In this document: piece by piece, positions 9,232-17,847 of the stretch
How positions within the stretch are numbered: position 1 is the first letter of the stretch
How the letters are laid out: every line of letters begins with the position of its first letter
From: Verrucomicrobiota bacterium
Lineage (GTDB): Bacteria; Verrucomicrobiota; Verrucomicrobiia; Limisphaerales; UBA8199
DNA: 53,206 nucleotides
Direction of reading: 5' to 3'
Assembly: GCA_029974925.1 (NCBI GenBank)
Contig: JARKQH010000014.1
Location: forward strand, 1 to 53,206
Notes under the pieces: model-generated
Seen by the model: only the letters and a program-made list of their open reading frames with translations
What the model was told of the DNA's origin: nothing
Databases searched by the model: none
Program-made: the position numbers and the translations under genes

Positions 9232-9702
9232 TCAGGAGACGCGTCGCAAGAGGCGCTGAAAACGCGCCCGGTTGTACCGCTGGGCGAGGATGCAAGGCAA
9301 ATTTGAGCCTGCGGCGTAGGCCGCCATCACCAGATCAGCCCACCACGGGTTCCAGAGAAAGAACACCGGCGCAAAGCTCAAGGCTGCCCAGTGGCAGAGC
9401 TCGCCGCGCCAGGTCTCGCGCAGAAACTGCCGAACGTAGGCGGGGTCGCGTCCCCTCAGCTCGCCCTTGGCAAATCCCCCGGCAAACCACCGCGCGCCGT
9501 CTGGCAAACGGTCTTTCCATCTCTTGATTCCGAAGGCGCGCTCGTAGATGCGCCCGTCTTTTTCCCACGCGCAGGCAGCCGGCGGCCTGCTGAACCAGGT
9601 GGCGGGCATCCGGGTGAAGAGCCAGGCCAGGCTCAACTGAATCACCGGCCAACCGCACAGGTTCAGCGCGATGACCCATTCGATTGGCAGGTCAATCCGC
9701 AA
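9232..9702 (-). CDS. crtO: CrtO-like glycosyl carotenoid acyltransferase
   Basis: About 156 residues. The C-terminal half matches the pattern I recall for staphylococcal CrtO: GELCHWAALSFAPVFFLWN, then a membrane segment, then ILAQRYNRARFQRLLRR. The N-terminal half has a membrane segment and the block RAFGIKRWKDRLPDG. CrtO-type enzymes place a fatty acyl chain on glycosylated diaponeurosporenoate, the last step of staphyloxanthin synthesis. The frame is open to 9825 inside the glycosyltransferase gene. TTG at 9702, preceded by AAGGGAG and overlapping the glycosyltransferase stop by 11 bp, is the better start (inference). It is coupled to the upstream CrtQ-like gene, which supports the call. 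Confidence 0.75.
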   Translation of the reverse strand: MRIDLPIEWVIALNLCGWPVIQLSLAWLFTRMPATWFSRPPAACAWEKDGRIYERAFGIKRWKDRLPDGARWFAGGFAKGELRGRDPAYVRQFLRETWRGELCHWAALSFAPVFFLWNPWWADLVMAAYAAGSNLPCILAQRYNRARFQRLLRRVS

Positions 9703-10741
9703 GAATCTCTCTCCCTTTCCACCGCACCTTTCTTCCAGAACGCAGGGCGGACCAGGCAAACAGGATGAAAAAGAACACCAGCGCCGCCGGATAAAACGCG
9801 GCCGCATACCATCGAAAGGCCCCAATTTGACGGCTGAACCATCGTACCTGGCCCGCGCACAACAGGTAAATTGTCCCCCAGGGGATCCAGTCCCCCGAAA
9901 TCAATCCGCCCAAAGGGGCCAGCATCAGACCGGTCATCCACCCCACAATCAGCAGCAAAACCCCCGGCGGCGTCTTGCCGGCGCCGGAGGCAAACCCCTT
10001 CGTCCAGCCTTGCAGCAACTCTCTTAACCCGTTCGGATACATCCGAAACGAGAGAATGCCGCGGCCGGCAACGCTCCCCACGCCCACCCCGGCCGCCCGG
10101 AACCGCGTCCCGAGCCAAAAGTTTTCCAGAATTCGCCCCCGCACCGCTTCGTGCCCACCGACGCGCCAATAGCTTTGCCGGTCCACCACCAGCATCTGCC
10201 CGAACAGTCGGTCAGGAACCGTGCCCGCCACCATGTTGAGATTGAAGAATAGCGAGAGCTGTTCGTAGGGCCGCTCGACGACATGATAGGGTCCGGCCGA
10301 GAAGGCTCCGCCGGGGCAGGCGGACAGTGCCTTCTCCAACCCTGAGGGCTCGAACCAGGTGTCCGCATCCACAAAAACCAACCATTCGCCGGCGGCGGCT
10401 TTTGCTCCCTGATAACAGGCCCAGGTTTTGCCTCGCCACCCCGGCGGCAAGGCCTGGGAGGCCAAAACCTCGGCGCCGAGTTCGCGAGCCACTTGCGCTG
10501 TCCGGTCCACCGACCCATCGTCCACCACAATAATTTCCAGTGGTGCAAGCGATGAGCCAGTCAGGGAGCGCAGGAGGCGTGGCAGATTGTGTTCTTCGTT
10601 GCGCGCCGGAATGATCACGCTCACGCTGCGAGGCGCGGCGGAACCCTTCCTCAAGGGGCGGCTCAGCAGACGTCCGGCCAGGCCAAAGCCTGCGGCCCAA
10701 AGTCCCGCGGTGATGAACAGCAAAATCAGCGCCGGTCCCAT
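9692..10741 (-). CDS. crtQ: CrtQ-like family 2 glycosyltransferase
   Basis: 349 residues. An N-terminal membrane anchor is followed by a GT2 catalytic domain: SVIIPARNEEHNL, IIVVDDGSVDRT, the metal-binding DXD-like FVDADTWF, and FRMYPNGLRELLQGWTKGF with GAGKTPP. The C-terminal region has two or three membrane segments. The GWTK...GAG-T-P block matches what I recall of S. aureus CrtQ, which glucosylates 4,4'-diaponeurosporenoate at the membrane. The gene lies between the TPR gene (14 bp gap) and the CrtO-like gene (overlap). No carotenoid synthase or desaturase (CrtM, CrtN, CrtP) is in the window, so the acceptor is inferred rather than shown. Confidence 0.75.
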   Translation of the reverse strand: MGPALILLFITAGLWAAGFGLAGRLLSRPLRKGSAAPRSVSVIIPARNEEHNLPRLLRSLTGSSLAPLEIIVVDDGSVDRTAQVARELGAEVLASQALPPGWRGKTWACYQGAKAAAGEWLVFVDADTWFEPSGLEKALSACPGGAFSAGPYHVVERPYEQLSLFFNLNMVAGTVPDRLFGQMLVVDRQSYWRVGGHEAVRGRILENFWLGTRFRAAGVGVGSVAGRGILSFRMYPNGLRELLQGWTKGFASGAGKTPPGVLLLIVGWMTGLMLAPLGGLISGDWIPWGTIYLLCAGQVRWFSRQIGAFRWYAAAFYPAALVFFFILFAWSALRSGRKVRWKGREILAD

Positions 10742-10755
10742 GCTTTTTCCCGAAG

Positions 10756-11538
10756 TTAACTTCTTCTTTGACCGGTCACTCGCGCGAGCCCGGCCCGGGC
10801 CTCGTGGTCCGTCGGATGACTTAAAAGCGCCTTCCGGAAGTACTGCTCCGCCTCGGCAAACCGCCCCAGCAGCTCCTGAGCACGGCCGATGAAGGTCAGG
10901 CAGGAGCTATAACCCCATCTCGGGTCCAGCGGCCCGGCTGCCTGGTTTGCCTCGGTCTCAAACAACTTTTCGGCGGCCTGCAACGTGGTCAGGGCATCGC
11001 GCACTGCCGGGCGTTTCTTCGCCGTGCTGAACTGACTTGTCCCCATCAAATACATCACGCGAGGATTGTCAGGCCCGCAAGCCAGCGCCTTCTCGCGATG
11101 CTTCTGCACGCGCGGCCCAAAACGAGCCGCTCGCATCAGGTTGCCCTCGATTCGCATGCCGTAAAGCGTTCCGAGCAGAGCGTGGCTTTCCGCGTGGCGG
11201 TCGTCGAGCTTTATGGCGGTGTTTAACGCGGTCGAGGCCGCGTCCATGGCCTTTTGCGCGGCTGCCTGGCTGGCGGCTGCGGGCGGCTGTGACCGCAGTT
11301 GAAGCATGTGATGGAAGTGCGCGGTCCCCAGCCAGTAGAAATAAAGACTGCAAGTGGGGTCCTTTTCGGCCGCCGCCCGGAACTGTTCCGCGGCGGCCTT
11401 GAAGCGGTCGGCATCCCAGGCACGGTAAGCGGCCTTGAACTCCGTCACCCCTGCCAGGGCGAGTTGTTCCGCCACGTCCACTGCCGGAGCGAGGGTGCCG
11501 AGTGACAATATGCCCGCTGCCAACCAAAGCCTCATCAT
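10756..11538 (-). CDS. secreted TPR-repeat protein
   Basis: About 260 residues. A signal peptide (MMRLWLAAGILSLGTLAPAV) is followed by helical repeats of tetratricopeptide type, clearest at DADRFKAAAEQFRAAAEKDP and FAEAEQYFRKALLSHPTDHE. The frame is open 12 codons further upstream through a TTG, but ATG 11538 (or the adjacent ATG 11535) gives a clean signal peptide. TPRs mediate protein contacts, so this is probably a periplasmic scaffold. It sits 14 bp upstream of the CrtQ-like gene on the same strand and is probably co-transcribed with the pigment genes. No enzyme domain is visible. Confidence 0.8.
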   Translation of the reverse strand: MMRLWLAAGILSLGTLAPAVDVAEQLALAGVTEFKAAYRAWDADRFKAAAEQFRAAAEKDPTCSLYFYWLGTAHFHHMLQLRSQPPAAASQAAAQKAMDAASTALNTAIKLDDRHAESHALLGTLYGMRIEGNLMRAARFGPRVQKHREKALACGPDNPRVMYLMGTSQFSTAKKRPAVRDALTTLQAAEKLFETEANQAAGPLDPRWGYSSCLTFIGRAQELLGRFAEAEQYFRKALLSHPTDHEARAGLARVTGQRRS

Positions 11539-11711
11539 TGGGGCCAGTATAACGCACTTAAGCCGTGCCTCCAAGTTGAGCCCGGCTTCCTTTCAGTTCT
11601 CGCGGCGAGCCTGCCGCGTTGAGGGGGACGCGAAGCCCTGCGGGCGGATTGTGCGCCTCAGGTTGCCGCCTCCGATTCCCGCGGTCTCCTCGCCGAGTGG
11701 AAGGGCCCAAG

Positions 11712-12578
11712 TCAGCGTCTGGCCATCCGCTCGCGGGCCGCCTCGAGGATGCGGCGCTCGCGCTCCGTCAGGCTCTGAATGCCGTGTGCGGAGATCTTGT
11801 CCAGAATGGGGTCCACTTCCTTGCTGAGAAATTCATCCGGAGGCAGGTCATCGGGGGTGACCGGCTTGCCGCGGTTCCACGTCGGGCGTCTGCCGGAAAT
11901 CACCCGCATAATCGGTTTGGCCCGGCGTGCCGGGCCCGGCTTGAACCACCCTAAATCCCAATGCATGGCGTAGCGGATAAAGAACACACCAAACACCATC
12001 CCTCCCAAGTGCGCCGCGTGCGCAATGTTGTCCCCCGGAGACAGAATTCCCAACAGGGCGAGCACGCCGCACAGCAGAAGCAGGTATTTGGCCCGCAGGG
12101 GGATAATGAAGAACAATAGCAGCAGGCGGTCGGGGAAAAGCACGGCAAAAGCGGCCGCCAAGCCGAACGCAGCCGCGGAGGCTCCCACCACCGCTCCGCC
12201 GAATCCGCCACCCAGCAGCACCCCCATGAGGATTTGAAACATTCCGCCGATCACACCGCTGGCCAGGTAGAGCACAAGAAAACGTTTGAGGCCCAGGGCA
12301 TCCTCGACGTCGCGTCCAAACACGTAAATCGCCCAGCAATTGAACAGCAGGTGCAAAAACCCCGCGTGCATGAACTGGTAGGTGAGCAACTGCCAAACAT
12401 AGCCGTGCTGCATGCCCCACAAGCTCAGCGCGAAAAAGCGGTCGAGATCCTGCGCGCTGAAACGATAGAGGACCCACTGGGCCAAAAAGCATGCCACGTT
12501 GACAATCAGCAGGGTGACGGTCGCCGACCGGCGGCCATCAAAGGGCGATTGTCGCATATAGTAACGGTCCTCGAGCAT
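11712..12578 (-). CDS. rhomboid-family intramembrane serine protease
   Basis: 288 residues with six hydrophobic segments. The rhomboid catalytic dyad is visible: Ser134 in the loop-helix VVGASAAAFG and His190 in NIAHAAHLGGMVFG. The expected HxxxN element (HLLFNCWAIYVFG) precedes them. These proteases cut membrane-embedded substrates; the substrate here is unknown. After the last membrane segment comes a charged cytosolic tail of about 75 residues ending LTERERRILEAARERMARR, a small C-terminal domain seen on many rhomboids of this phylum. The gene lies about 170 bp downstream of rpoD on the same strand. Confidence 0.9.
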   Translation of the reverse strand: MLEDRYYMRQSPFDGRRSATVTLLIVNVACFLAQWVLYRFSAQDLDRFFALSLWGMQHGYVWQLLTYQFMHAGFLHLLFNCWAIYVFGRDVEDALGLKRFLVLYLASGVIGGMFQILMGVLLGGGFGGAVVGASAAAFGLAAAFAVLFPDRLLLLFFIIPLRAKYLLLLCGVLALLGILSPGDNIAHAAHLGGMVFGVFFIRYAMHWDLGWFKPGPARRAKPIMRVISGRRPTWNRGKPVTPDDLPPDEFLSKEVDPILDKISAHGIQSLTERERRILEAARERMARR

Positions 12579-12747
12579 ATCAGACTCTCACTCTGAACGT
12601 AGCCGTGGCGGGTGACTTTTTCAAACGTGTAATCGGTTTTAACGTGCCTTGATCCGGGAAAACGCGCCGCCGTTCCAGAACGCGAAGTTGACGGGGGGCG
12701 CGGCAGGGCAGGGGGCGTTTGAAACCGCCCGGGGCCGGGCCACCCCC

Positions 12748-14586
12748 TCAATCCTCCGGCTGTTCGATTTCGAGGAAGCCGTCGAGGTGGCGAAGGCGGG
12801 TGGGATGCCGCATTTTTCTGAGGGCCTTGGCTTCGATCTGACGGATGCGCTCCCGGGTGACCCGGAACTGTCGGCCCACCTCTTCGAGCGTCCGGGCCTG
12901 GCCGTCCCCGAAACCGAAGCGCAATTCCAATACCTGGCGCTCGCGCTCGGTGAGGCTCGCCAGGACGCCGGACAGTTTGTCTTTCAAGAGGCTGAAGCTC
13001 GTGACCTCGACGGGGTTCTCGGAGTTCTTATCCTCGATAAAATCGCCGATGCGCGCGTCCTCGGAGTCGCCGATGGGAGCCTGCAGGGAGATCGGTTGTT
13101 GAGCCAGTTTTAACAGCGCCCGCACCCGCTCAATGGGCAGGCCCATGTCGTCCGCGATTTCCTCGCAGGTGGGTTCGCGGCCAATATCCTGCAGGAGCCG
13201 TTTTTGGGTGCGGGTCAGTTTGTTGATGGTTTCGATCATGTGCACCGGGATGCGAATGGTGCGGGACTGATCGGCAATCGAACGGGTGATCGCCTGGCGG
13301 ATCCACCAGGTGGCATAAGTGGAAAACTTGTAGCCGCGCCGGTATTCAAACCGTTCGACGGCTTTCATCAGGCCCAGATTCCCCTCCTGAATCAGGTCCA
13401 GGAACGAAAGGCCGCGGTTGGTGTATTTCTTGGCGATGGAAATGACCAGGCGCAAATTGGCCTCAACCATTTCGGTTTTGGCCTGCGTAGCCCGGCCGGC
13501 GTGCAGTTTCATCTGCTGGAACGCCTGTTTGAAACGTTCGGCCGGCTGGCGGACCAGCCGCTCCAGCGCCCGCAAACGCGCCTGCTCCTCCTGCCACCGC
13601 TTTTGGTGTTCGGGTTCGTGTTCCCGTCCGGCCAGTTCCTGCAGCGCCGCCTGGCAGGCCAGGATGTGCTCGTAAGTGTTTTCCGCGACCAGGGTCATCT
13701 CCTCCGTGACCTTCTGCTTGTAAGCGAAGCGCCGGAAGGACGCCTGCAGCTTTCGCTCGACCTGGCCCAGTTCGGCCTCCAGCCGCTTGCGCGCGGCGCG
13801 GTTCCTGCAGTCCACCCAACTGGCATACAGCCGGTCGGCCTGCTGATCCAAATCCCCAACGGTGGCAATCAGCTTGCGCAGCAGCCGCAGGTGGCTGTCG
13901 CGGCTTTCCACCTTCTTGTCCAGGACCACCCGGTCAAATCGCTCTTTCGGCGGATCGGAAACGAGCTTCTCGGCGAGGCTGATGTGCTCCTTGGCCGTAA
14001 AGCCGAAGCCGTAAAGAATCCTTCGCACCTGGTTTTCGGCTTGCTCGATGCGCCGGGAAATCTGCACTTCCTGGTCGCGGGTCAGCAAGGGCACCTGGCC
14101 CATCTGGCGGAGGTACATGCGCACGGGGTCGTCGAGCACGTCCAGCCGCGAGCGTTCCTCCTCCTCTTCCTCCGGCTGGCGAACCCGGTCCACCTCGGCT
14201 TGGTCCACAATCTCCACGTCCAGATTTCGCAACTGAACATAGATTTGGTCCAGTTCCTCCGGCCCAATCAGCGAATCCGGCAGCGCCTCGTTCACATCAT
14301 TGTAGGTCAGATACCCCTGTTCCTGGTGCAGACGGAGCAGCTCCTTGATCTTCTCAATGACTTCGGGAGAATGGGAGCCTGCCAGGGCGGCGGCATGTTG
14401 CGCCGTCTTTTGATCTGCGGCGGACTTTGGCTCCGCCTTCGGGTCAGTCAGGCCGGCGGGCGGGCGGGCCGCCGAACCCTCGCGGCGCTCGCCGCGGGCG
14501 CGCAAGCGTCGAACCGGCGCGGGCTTCGCCTGGGGTTTGCTCACCTTCGACCGCGACATACTACGATACTTCTTCTGACTGCTCAA
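12748..14586 (-). CDS. rpoD: primary RNA polymerase sigma factor
   Basis: 612 residues, the size of a housekeeping sigma-70. A Lys/Arg/Ala-rich N-terminal extension of about 60 residues precedes region 1.1 (about 75-130). Region 1.2 follows ([20 protein letters not shown]), then a long non-conserved helical insertion, region 2 ([36 protein letters not shown]), region 3 and region 4 ([34 protein letters not shown]). The [10 protein letters not shown] and [10 protein letters not shown] blocks are diagnostic of group 1 factors. A 591-codon open frame on the opposite strand is a composition shadow. Confidence 0.97.
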   Translation of the reverse strand: MSSQKKYRSMSRSKVSKPQAKPAPVRRLRARGERREGSAARPPAGLTDPKAEPKSAADQKTAQHAAALAGSHSPEVIEKIKELLRLHQEQGYLTYNDVNEALPDSLIGPEELDQIYVQLRNLDVEIVDQAEVDRVRQPEEEEEERSRLDVLDDPVRMYLRQMGQVPLLTRDQEVQISRRIEQAENQVRRILYGFGFTAKEHISLAEKLVSDPPKERFDRVVLDKKVESRDSHLRLLRKLIATVGDLDQQADRLYASWVDCRNRAARKRLEAELGQVERKLQASFRRFAYKQKVTEEMTLVAENTYEHILACQAALQELAGREHEPEHQKRWQEEQARLRALERLVRQPAERFKQAFQQMKLHAGRATQAKTEMVEANLRLVISIAKKYTNRGLSFLDLIQEGNLGLMKAVERFEYRRGYKFSTYATWWIRQAITRSIADQSRTIRIPVHMIETINKLTRTQKRLLQDIGREPTCEEIADDMGLPIERVRALLKLAQQPISLQAPIGDSEDARIGDFIEDKNSENPVEVTSFSLLKDKLSGVLASLTERERQVLELRFGFGDGQARTLEEVGRQFRVTRERIRQIEAKALRKMRHPTRLRHLDGFLEIEQPED

Positions 14587-14628
14587 AACGACAAACCCGT
14601 CAAACTGCCACTCCGGCGGCCGGCCTGC

Positions 14629-15723
14629 CTACTGGTTGGTCACAGGAATGCTGACCGAGGTGCCTTGGTCGCCGCCCGCAGCCCGAATGCCCTCATTCGC
14701 CGCCACCGTGCTCACAAAGGTGTTCACCACCATGTTGAGGTACGATTTCAGAATTCGGTACGGCGAATTCGGAACATACACAATGTCTCCCGGCTCCAGT
14801 TTCACGTTCGGCGCCTTGCCTTTCATGATAGCACCGAAATCCACAACCGCAATTTGGGGTTCGGCCAGCGAGCCCCGCACGATGGCGATTTGGGACAGAT
14901 AGGCGTCGTTTTGCAGCCCTTGCTCATAACGCGCCAGGTAGTCGAACCGGGCCGGACCATCGGCGCCTGTCAACACTGACACCAGGGTGAGCGTCTCCGT
15001 ATAAGGGATGGCGCGGGGATTCCGCACGGCTCCCAGGACATAAACCTCCTGCGCCAGGCTCGAGGGAATGAACACAAAGTCATCGGGCTGGAGAATGATG
15101 TTCTGCGAGGTATCGCCCTCGCGGAGCAGGCGCTGGAAATCCACCGGGAGCGCCTGGCCGTTGCGCATGACAAAACTGTGCCGCAGGTCGGCCAGTTCCT
15201 CCGAATTGGCTGGCGAAACCGAGCGGGCGGTGCCGCCCGCCAGGGCGATGGCTTCCAGCAGGGAGATGGGAGCCGGCATGGGATAGATTCCCGGACGGTT
15301 CAACCGGCCCACCATCCAGACGTGCCGGCTGCCAACCGCCCGCAAGGTCAGACTCACCTGCGGCTGGCTGAGGTATTTCGAAAGCCCTTGCTCGAGGGCC
15401 TGCCGGGTCTGGTCGAGGGTCATTCCCCACACATCCATCCCGGGCAGCAAATGGAAGTAGATTTTTCCATCCGGTCCCACCGCTGTGCGGCTTCGACTGG
15501 CGGGCTGACCGATGATCTCGATTTCCAGTTGGTCTCCCGGCCCCAGGGTGAAGTCGCCCGTGTCGGGCCGCAACAGGTCGGAGCTGAGCCGGTTGGTGGA
15601 CTCGACGGCGGTGAACGTGACCGAGGGCTCGGTGAATTGCGCCTTGGGAGGAGGGGTGCTCTTGCAACCGGCAGCCAGGACGCCCACCAGGCAGGAATAA
15701 CCGATTAACGTCAGTTTTTTCAT
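14629..15723 (-). CDS. polysaccharide export lipoprotein (Wza-like, SLBB domains), second of a pair
   Basis: 364 residues with a lipoprotein signal (lipobox LAAGC, Cys near position 20). The Poly_export domain (FTLGPGDQLEIEIIGQPASR, DGKIYFHLLPGMDVWG) is followed by two SLBB repeats (HVWMVGRLNRPGIYPM; EVYVLGAVRNPRAIPY) and a C-terminal hydrophobic/amphipathic segment. Such proteins form the outer-membrane channel for capsule or exopolysaccharide. ATG 15723 has AGGTGA eight bases upstream; an in-frame GTG at 15732 overlaps the previous stop and is the alternative. It follows a paralogue directly. No tyrosine kinase or Wzx/Wzy gene is nearby. Confidence 0.9.
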   Translation of the reverse strand: MKKLTLIGYSCLVGVLAAGCKSTPPPKAQFTEPSVTFTAVESTNRLSSDLLRPDTGDFTLGPGDQLEIEIIGQPASRSRTAVGPDGKIYFHLLPGMDVWGMTLDQTRQALEQGLSKYLSQPQVSLTLRAVGSRHVWMVGRLNRPGIYPMPAPISLLEAIALAGGTARSVSPANSEELADLRHSFVMRNGQALPVDFQRLLREGDTSQNIILQPDDFVFIPSSLAQEVYVLGAVRNPRAIPYTETLTLVSVLTGADGPARFDYLARYEQGLQNDAYLSQIAIVRGSLAEPQIAVVDFGAIMKGKAPNVKLEPGDIVYVPNSPYRILKSYLNMVVNTFVSTVAANEGIRAAGGDQGTSVSIPVTNQ

Positions 15724-15728
15724 GGTGA

Positions 15729-16751
15729 TCACCTGTCAATAATCGAGTCGTTGATGAGGGGTTCGACCTTTCGCGTCGTGGCCGTGACCACAAACGACTG
15801 CATAAAGGCCCGGGCCGCAATGTCCAGCACGTCGCCGACCTTCACCCAGGGATTCTCGCTCACATAAACAATATCGCGGGGCTGGAGTTTGAAGTCCTGG
15901 CTCTTGCCCGCCAGGATGTCGCTGGTGTTAACCATGAAAGTCTCGGGAGTCGAGAGCGAGCCGCGCACCACCAGCACTTTGCTCCGGAAGGATTTCCGGG
16001 TGAAACCGCCCCGCGAGCTGATGACACTGATGACCGTCGGTTTGGGCGCGTAGGCCACGATGCCCGGCCGGGCGACCTCCCCCAACACATAGATTTCGTT
16101 GGCCGTTGCCGACGCGAAGTAGAGGTAGTCGCCGGGCGCCAGGGGAACGTTTTGCGCCAGGTCCCCTCGCTGGAACAGGCGTTCGAGGTCCACGGCCAGC
16201 CGGTCGCCGTTGCGGACAATAAAGCTCCGCGACAAATCCGCCAGCTCCACCGAGCGTTGTTCATAAAGGCCCGTTTCCAGCCCCCCGGCGCGGGCGACGG
16301 CTTCGATGATGGTCAGGGGCCGGTCGAGGTTATAGACCCCCTTGTTCACCACGGCGCCGAGGACATAGTACTTCTTGCTGTTGTAAGCAGCGGGGGTGAC
16401 GATGGTGCGAGGATTCTGGTAGTAGTTGCTCAGCGCTTCATCCAGCTTGGCGCGCAACTCATCAATGGTCAGGCCGGCGGCGACAATCTGCCGCGCCTGG
16501 AGAAATGTGATCCGGCCATCGGGACCAATCGGCACCTCGGTGCGCGCGGTCTCCGGCTGGTCGAACAGCATCAGGTTGAGCAGGTCGCCAGGGCCCAGGG
16601 TGAGTCGTTGTTGCCAGTCCGCCCGTTTGGCTTGGGCGACCCCTGACAAAGATCGGGGACCCGGGACGACGGCGTCGGCGGCGCGGGCGACCCACGCGCA
16701 ACCGGTGGCCAGGCCAAGGCAAACGAAAATTAGTGCGGGGTTTTTTCTCAT
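15729..16751 (-). CDS. polysaccharide export protein (Wza-like, SLBB domains), first of a pair
   Basis: 340 residues starting at ATG 16751. The N-terminus (MRKNPALIFVCLGLATGC) is a signal peptide and possibly a lipobox, although LATGC is imperfect. The Poly_export domain begins LTLGPGDLLNLMLFDQPE and DGRITFLQARQIV. SLBB repeats follow (KYYVLGAVVNKGVYNLDR; EIYVLGEVARPGIVAY), and the C-terminal part holds IVYVSENPWVKVGDVLDI. It resembles the downstream gene throughout, indicating an old duplication. The frame is open 28 codons further up, but that part does not look like a leader. The two genes are coupled and about 160 bp separate them from the upstream hydrolase gene. Confidence 0.88.
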   Translation of the reverse strand: MRKNPALIFVCLGLATGCAWVARAADAVVPGPRSLSGVAQAKRADWQQRLTLGPGDLLNLMLFDQPETARTEVPIGPDGRITFLQARQIVAAGLTIDELRAKLDEALSNYYQNPRTIVTPAAYNSKKYYVLGAVVNKGVYNLDRPLTIIEAVARAGGLETGLYEQRSVELADLSRSFIVRNGDRLAVDLERLFQRGDLAQNVPLAPGDYLYFASATANEIYVLGEVARPGIVAYAPKPTVISVISSRGGFTRKSFRSKVLVVRGSLSTPETFMVNTSDILAGKSQDFKLQPRDIVYVSENPWVKVGDVLDIAARAFMQSFVVTATTRKVEPLINDSIIDR

Positions 16752-16911
16752 GATCGTATGCTGCGGTAATCCGCTCATCGGTGTTCTCTGCAAACACGGT
16801 AACTGCACCCATCCCCTGGGGCAAGATTTGTCCATTCAGGACCTCTACGGAAGGGCTATCCGCAATTTTCCACACCGCTGTTTATTCTCAACCGCCACCC
16901 CCACGCTAAAC

Positions 16912-17688
16912 TCAAACCGCGCACCCGGCCAGAAACGCCGCAACCAGCCGATAAAAAACCTCCGGCGCCTCCGCATGCAGCCAATGCCCTGCCCCCGGAA
17001 CGACCTCCATTCTTGCGGCCGGGAACAGTTGTCGGGCCGGCTCGAGGTCCGCCTCGCTCAGATAGGCTGAGCGTTCGCCACGAATAAAAAGCGTGGGGCC
17101 CGGGTAAGTTCGTCCGCCGGCAACTGCTTCGCGAAGGCGCTCGTAATTGGCCGCGATTTCCTGGAGCCCCATTCTCCAAGCAAAGGCATGTCCGGAGGAG
17201 TGACGTGTCACGCTCTTCAGGAGAAACTGCCGTACGCCCGGCTCAGGCACCCAAGGCTCCAGCGCCATTTCCACCTCCCGGCGGGTCTGGTGCCGGCTCA
17301 AGTCCAGGGCCAGCAGTCCCTCGAGGATTTGCTGATGGTGCGGCGGGTACGCTTTCGGCGCAATGTCCGCCACCACGAGGGCCGCCACGCGTTGCGGGAA
17401 CCGAAGCGCAAACTCCATGGCCGTCTTGCCCCCCATCGAGTGGCCCACCAGCCGCACGGCGGACAACCTCTCCGCCTGCACCAACTCGAACAAATCCTCC
17501 GCCATCAAGCCGTAATCCATCTCGGGACTGTGGGGGGACCGCCCGTGGTTGCGCTGATCCACCGCATAGACGCGGTAGCGCTCCGCCATCCGCTGGTTGA
17601 ACGAATGCAGATTGTCCAGCGACCCAAACAGACCGTGCAACACGATCAGCGGTTCGCCCGCGCCCAAGGTTTGAAAATGAAGCCGCAT
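16912..17688 (-). CDS. alpha/beta-hydrolase, YbfF-like esterase
   Basis: 258 residues starting at ATG 17688, which has GGAGGGC just upstream. It opens with the oxyanion-loop motif LIVLHGLFGSLDNLHSF, then VYAVDQRNHGRSPHS, the nucleophile elbow VGHSMGGKTA (Ser84), and the catalytic His235 in PGAGHWLHAEAPE. HGLFGSLDN and RNHG-S are characteristic of the YbfF acyl-CoA/short-chain esterase group; MenH is a weaker alternative. The frame stays open far upstream, but that part is antisense to the lipoate ligase gene. The gene diverges from that ligase. Confidence 0.88.
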   Translation of the reverse strand: MRLHFQTLGAGEPLIVLHGLFGSLDNLHSFNQRMAERYRVYAVDQRNHGRSPHSPEMDYGLMAEDLFELVQAERLSAVRLVGHSMGGKTAMEFALRFPQRVAALVVADIAPKAYPPHHQQILEGLLALDLSRHQTRREVEMALEPWVPEPGVRQFLLKSVTRHSSGHAFAWRMGLQEIAANYERLREAVAGGRTYPGPTLFIRGERSAYLSEADLEPARQLFPAARMEVVPGAGHWLHAEAPEVFYRLVAAFLAGCAV

Positions 17689-17847
17689 GCGCCCTCCACT
17701 ATCGCAGGCCCCGTGCCGGCCCACAAGCGGCCGCGCCCGCCTCCGTGTCCCCCTGAATCGTCCCGGCCGTGTGGGCGCATCTGCGCTTGTCCTCCCGGTC
17801 AATCCCCGCTTAACTCCGGCTCGATGCCCGGCTTTCCGGAGAAGCTG

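Noticed and set aside
7883..9295. 470-codon minus-strand open frame
   Set aside because: Antisense to mscS; His/Asp-rich translation typical of shadow frames.
12715..12731. GGGCG-N7-CGCCC inverted repeat after rpoD
   Set aside because: Weak stem in very GC-rich sequence with no T-tract; not enough to call a terminator.
13204..14979. 591-codon plus-strand open frame
   Set aside because: Lies antisense to rpoD and part of an SLBB protein gene; a high-GC composition shadow without domain features.
17188..17847. upstream extension of the lipoate ligase frame
   Set aside because: Overlaps the YbfF-like hydrolase on the other strand and shows no ligase similarity; the ATG with ribosome binding site is at 17848.
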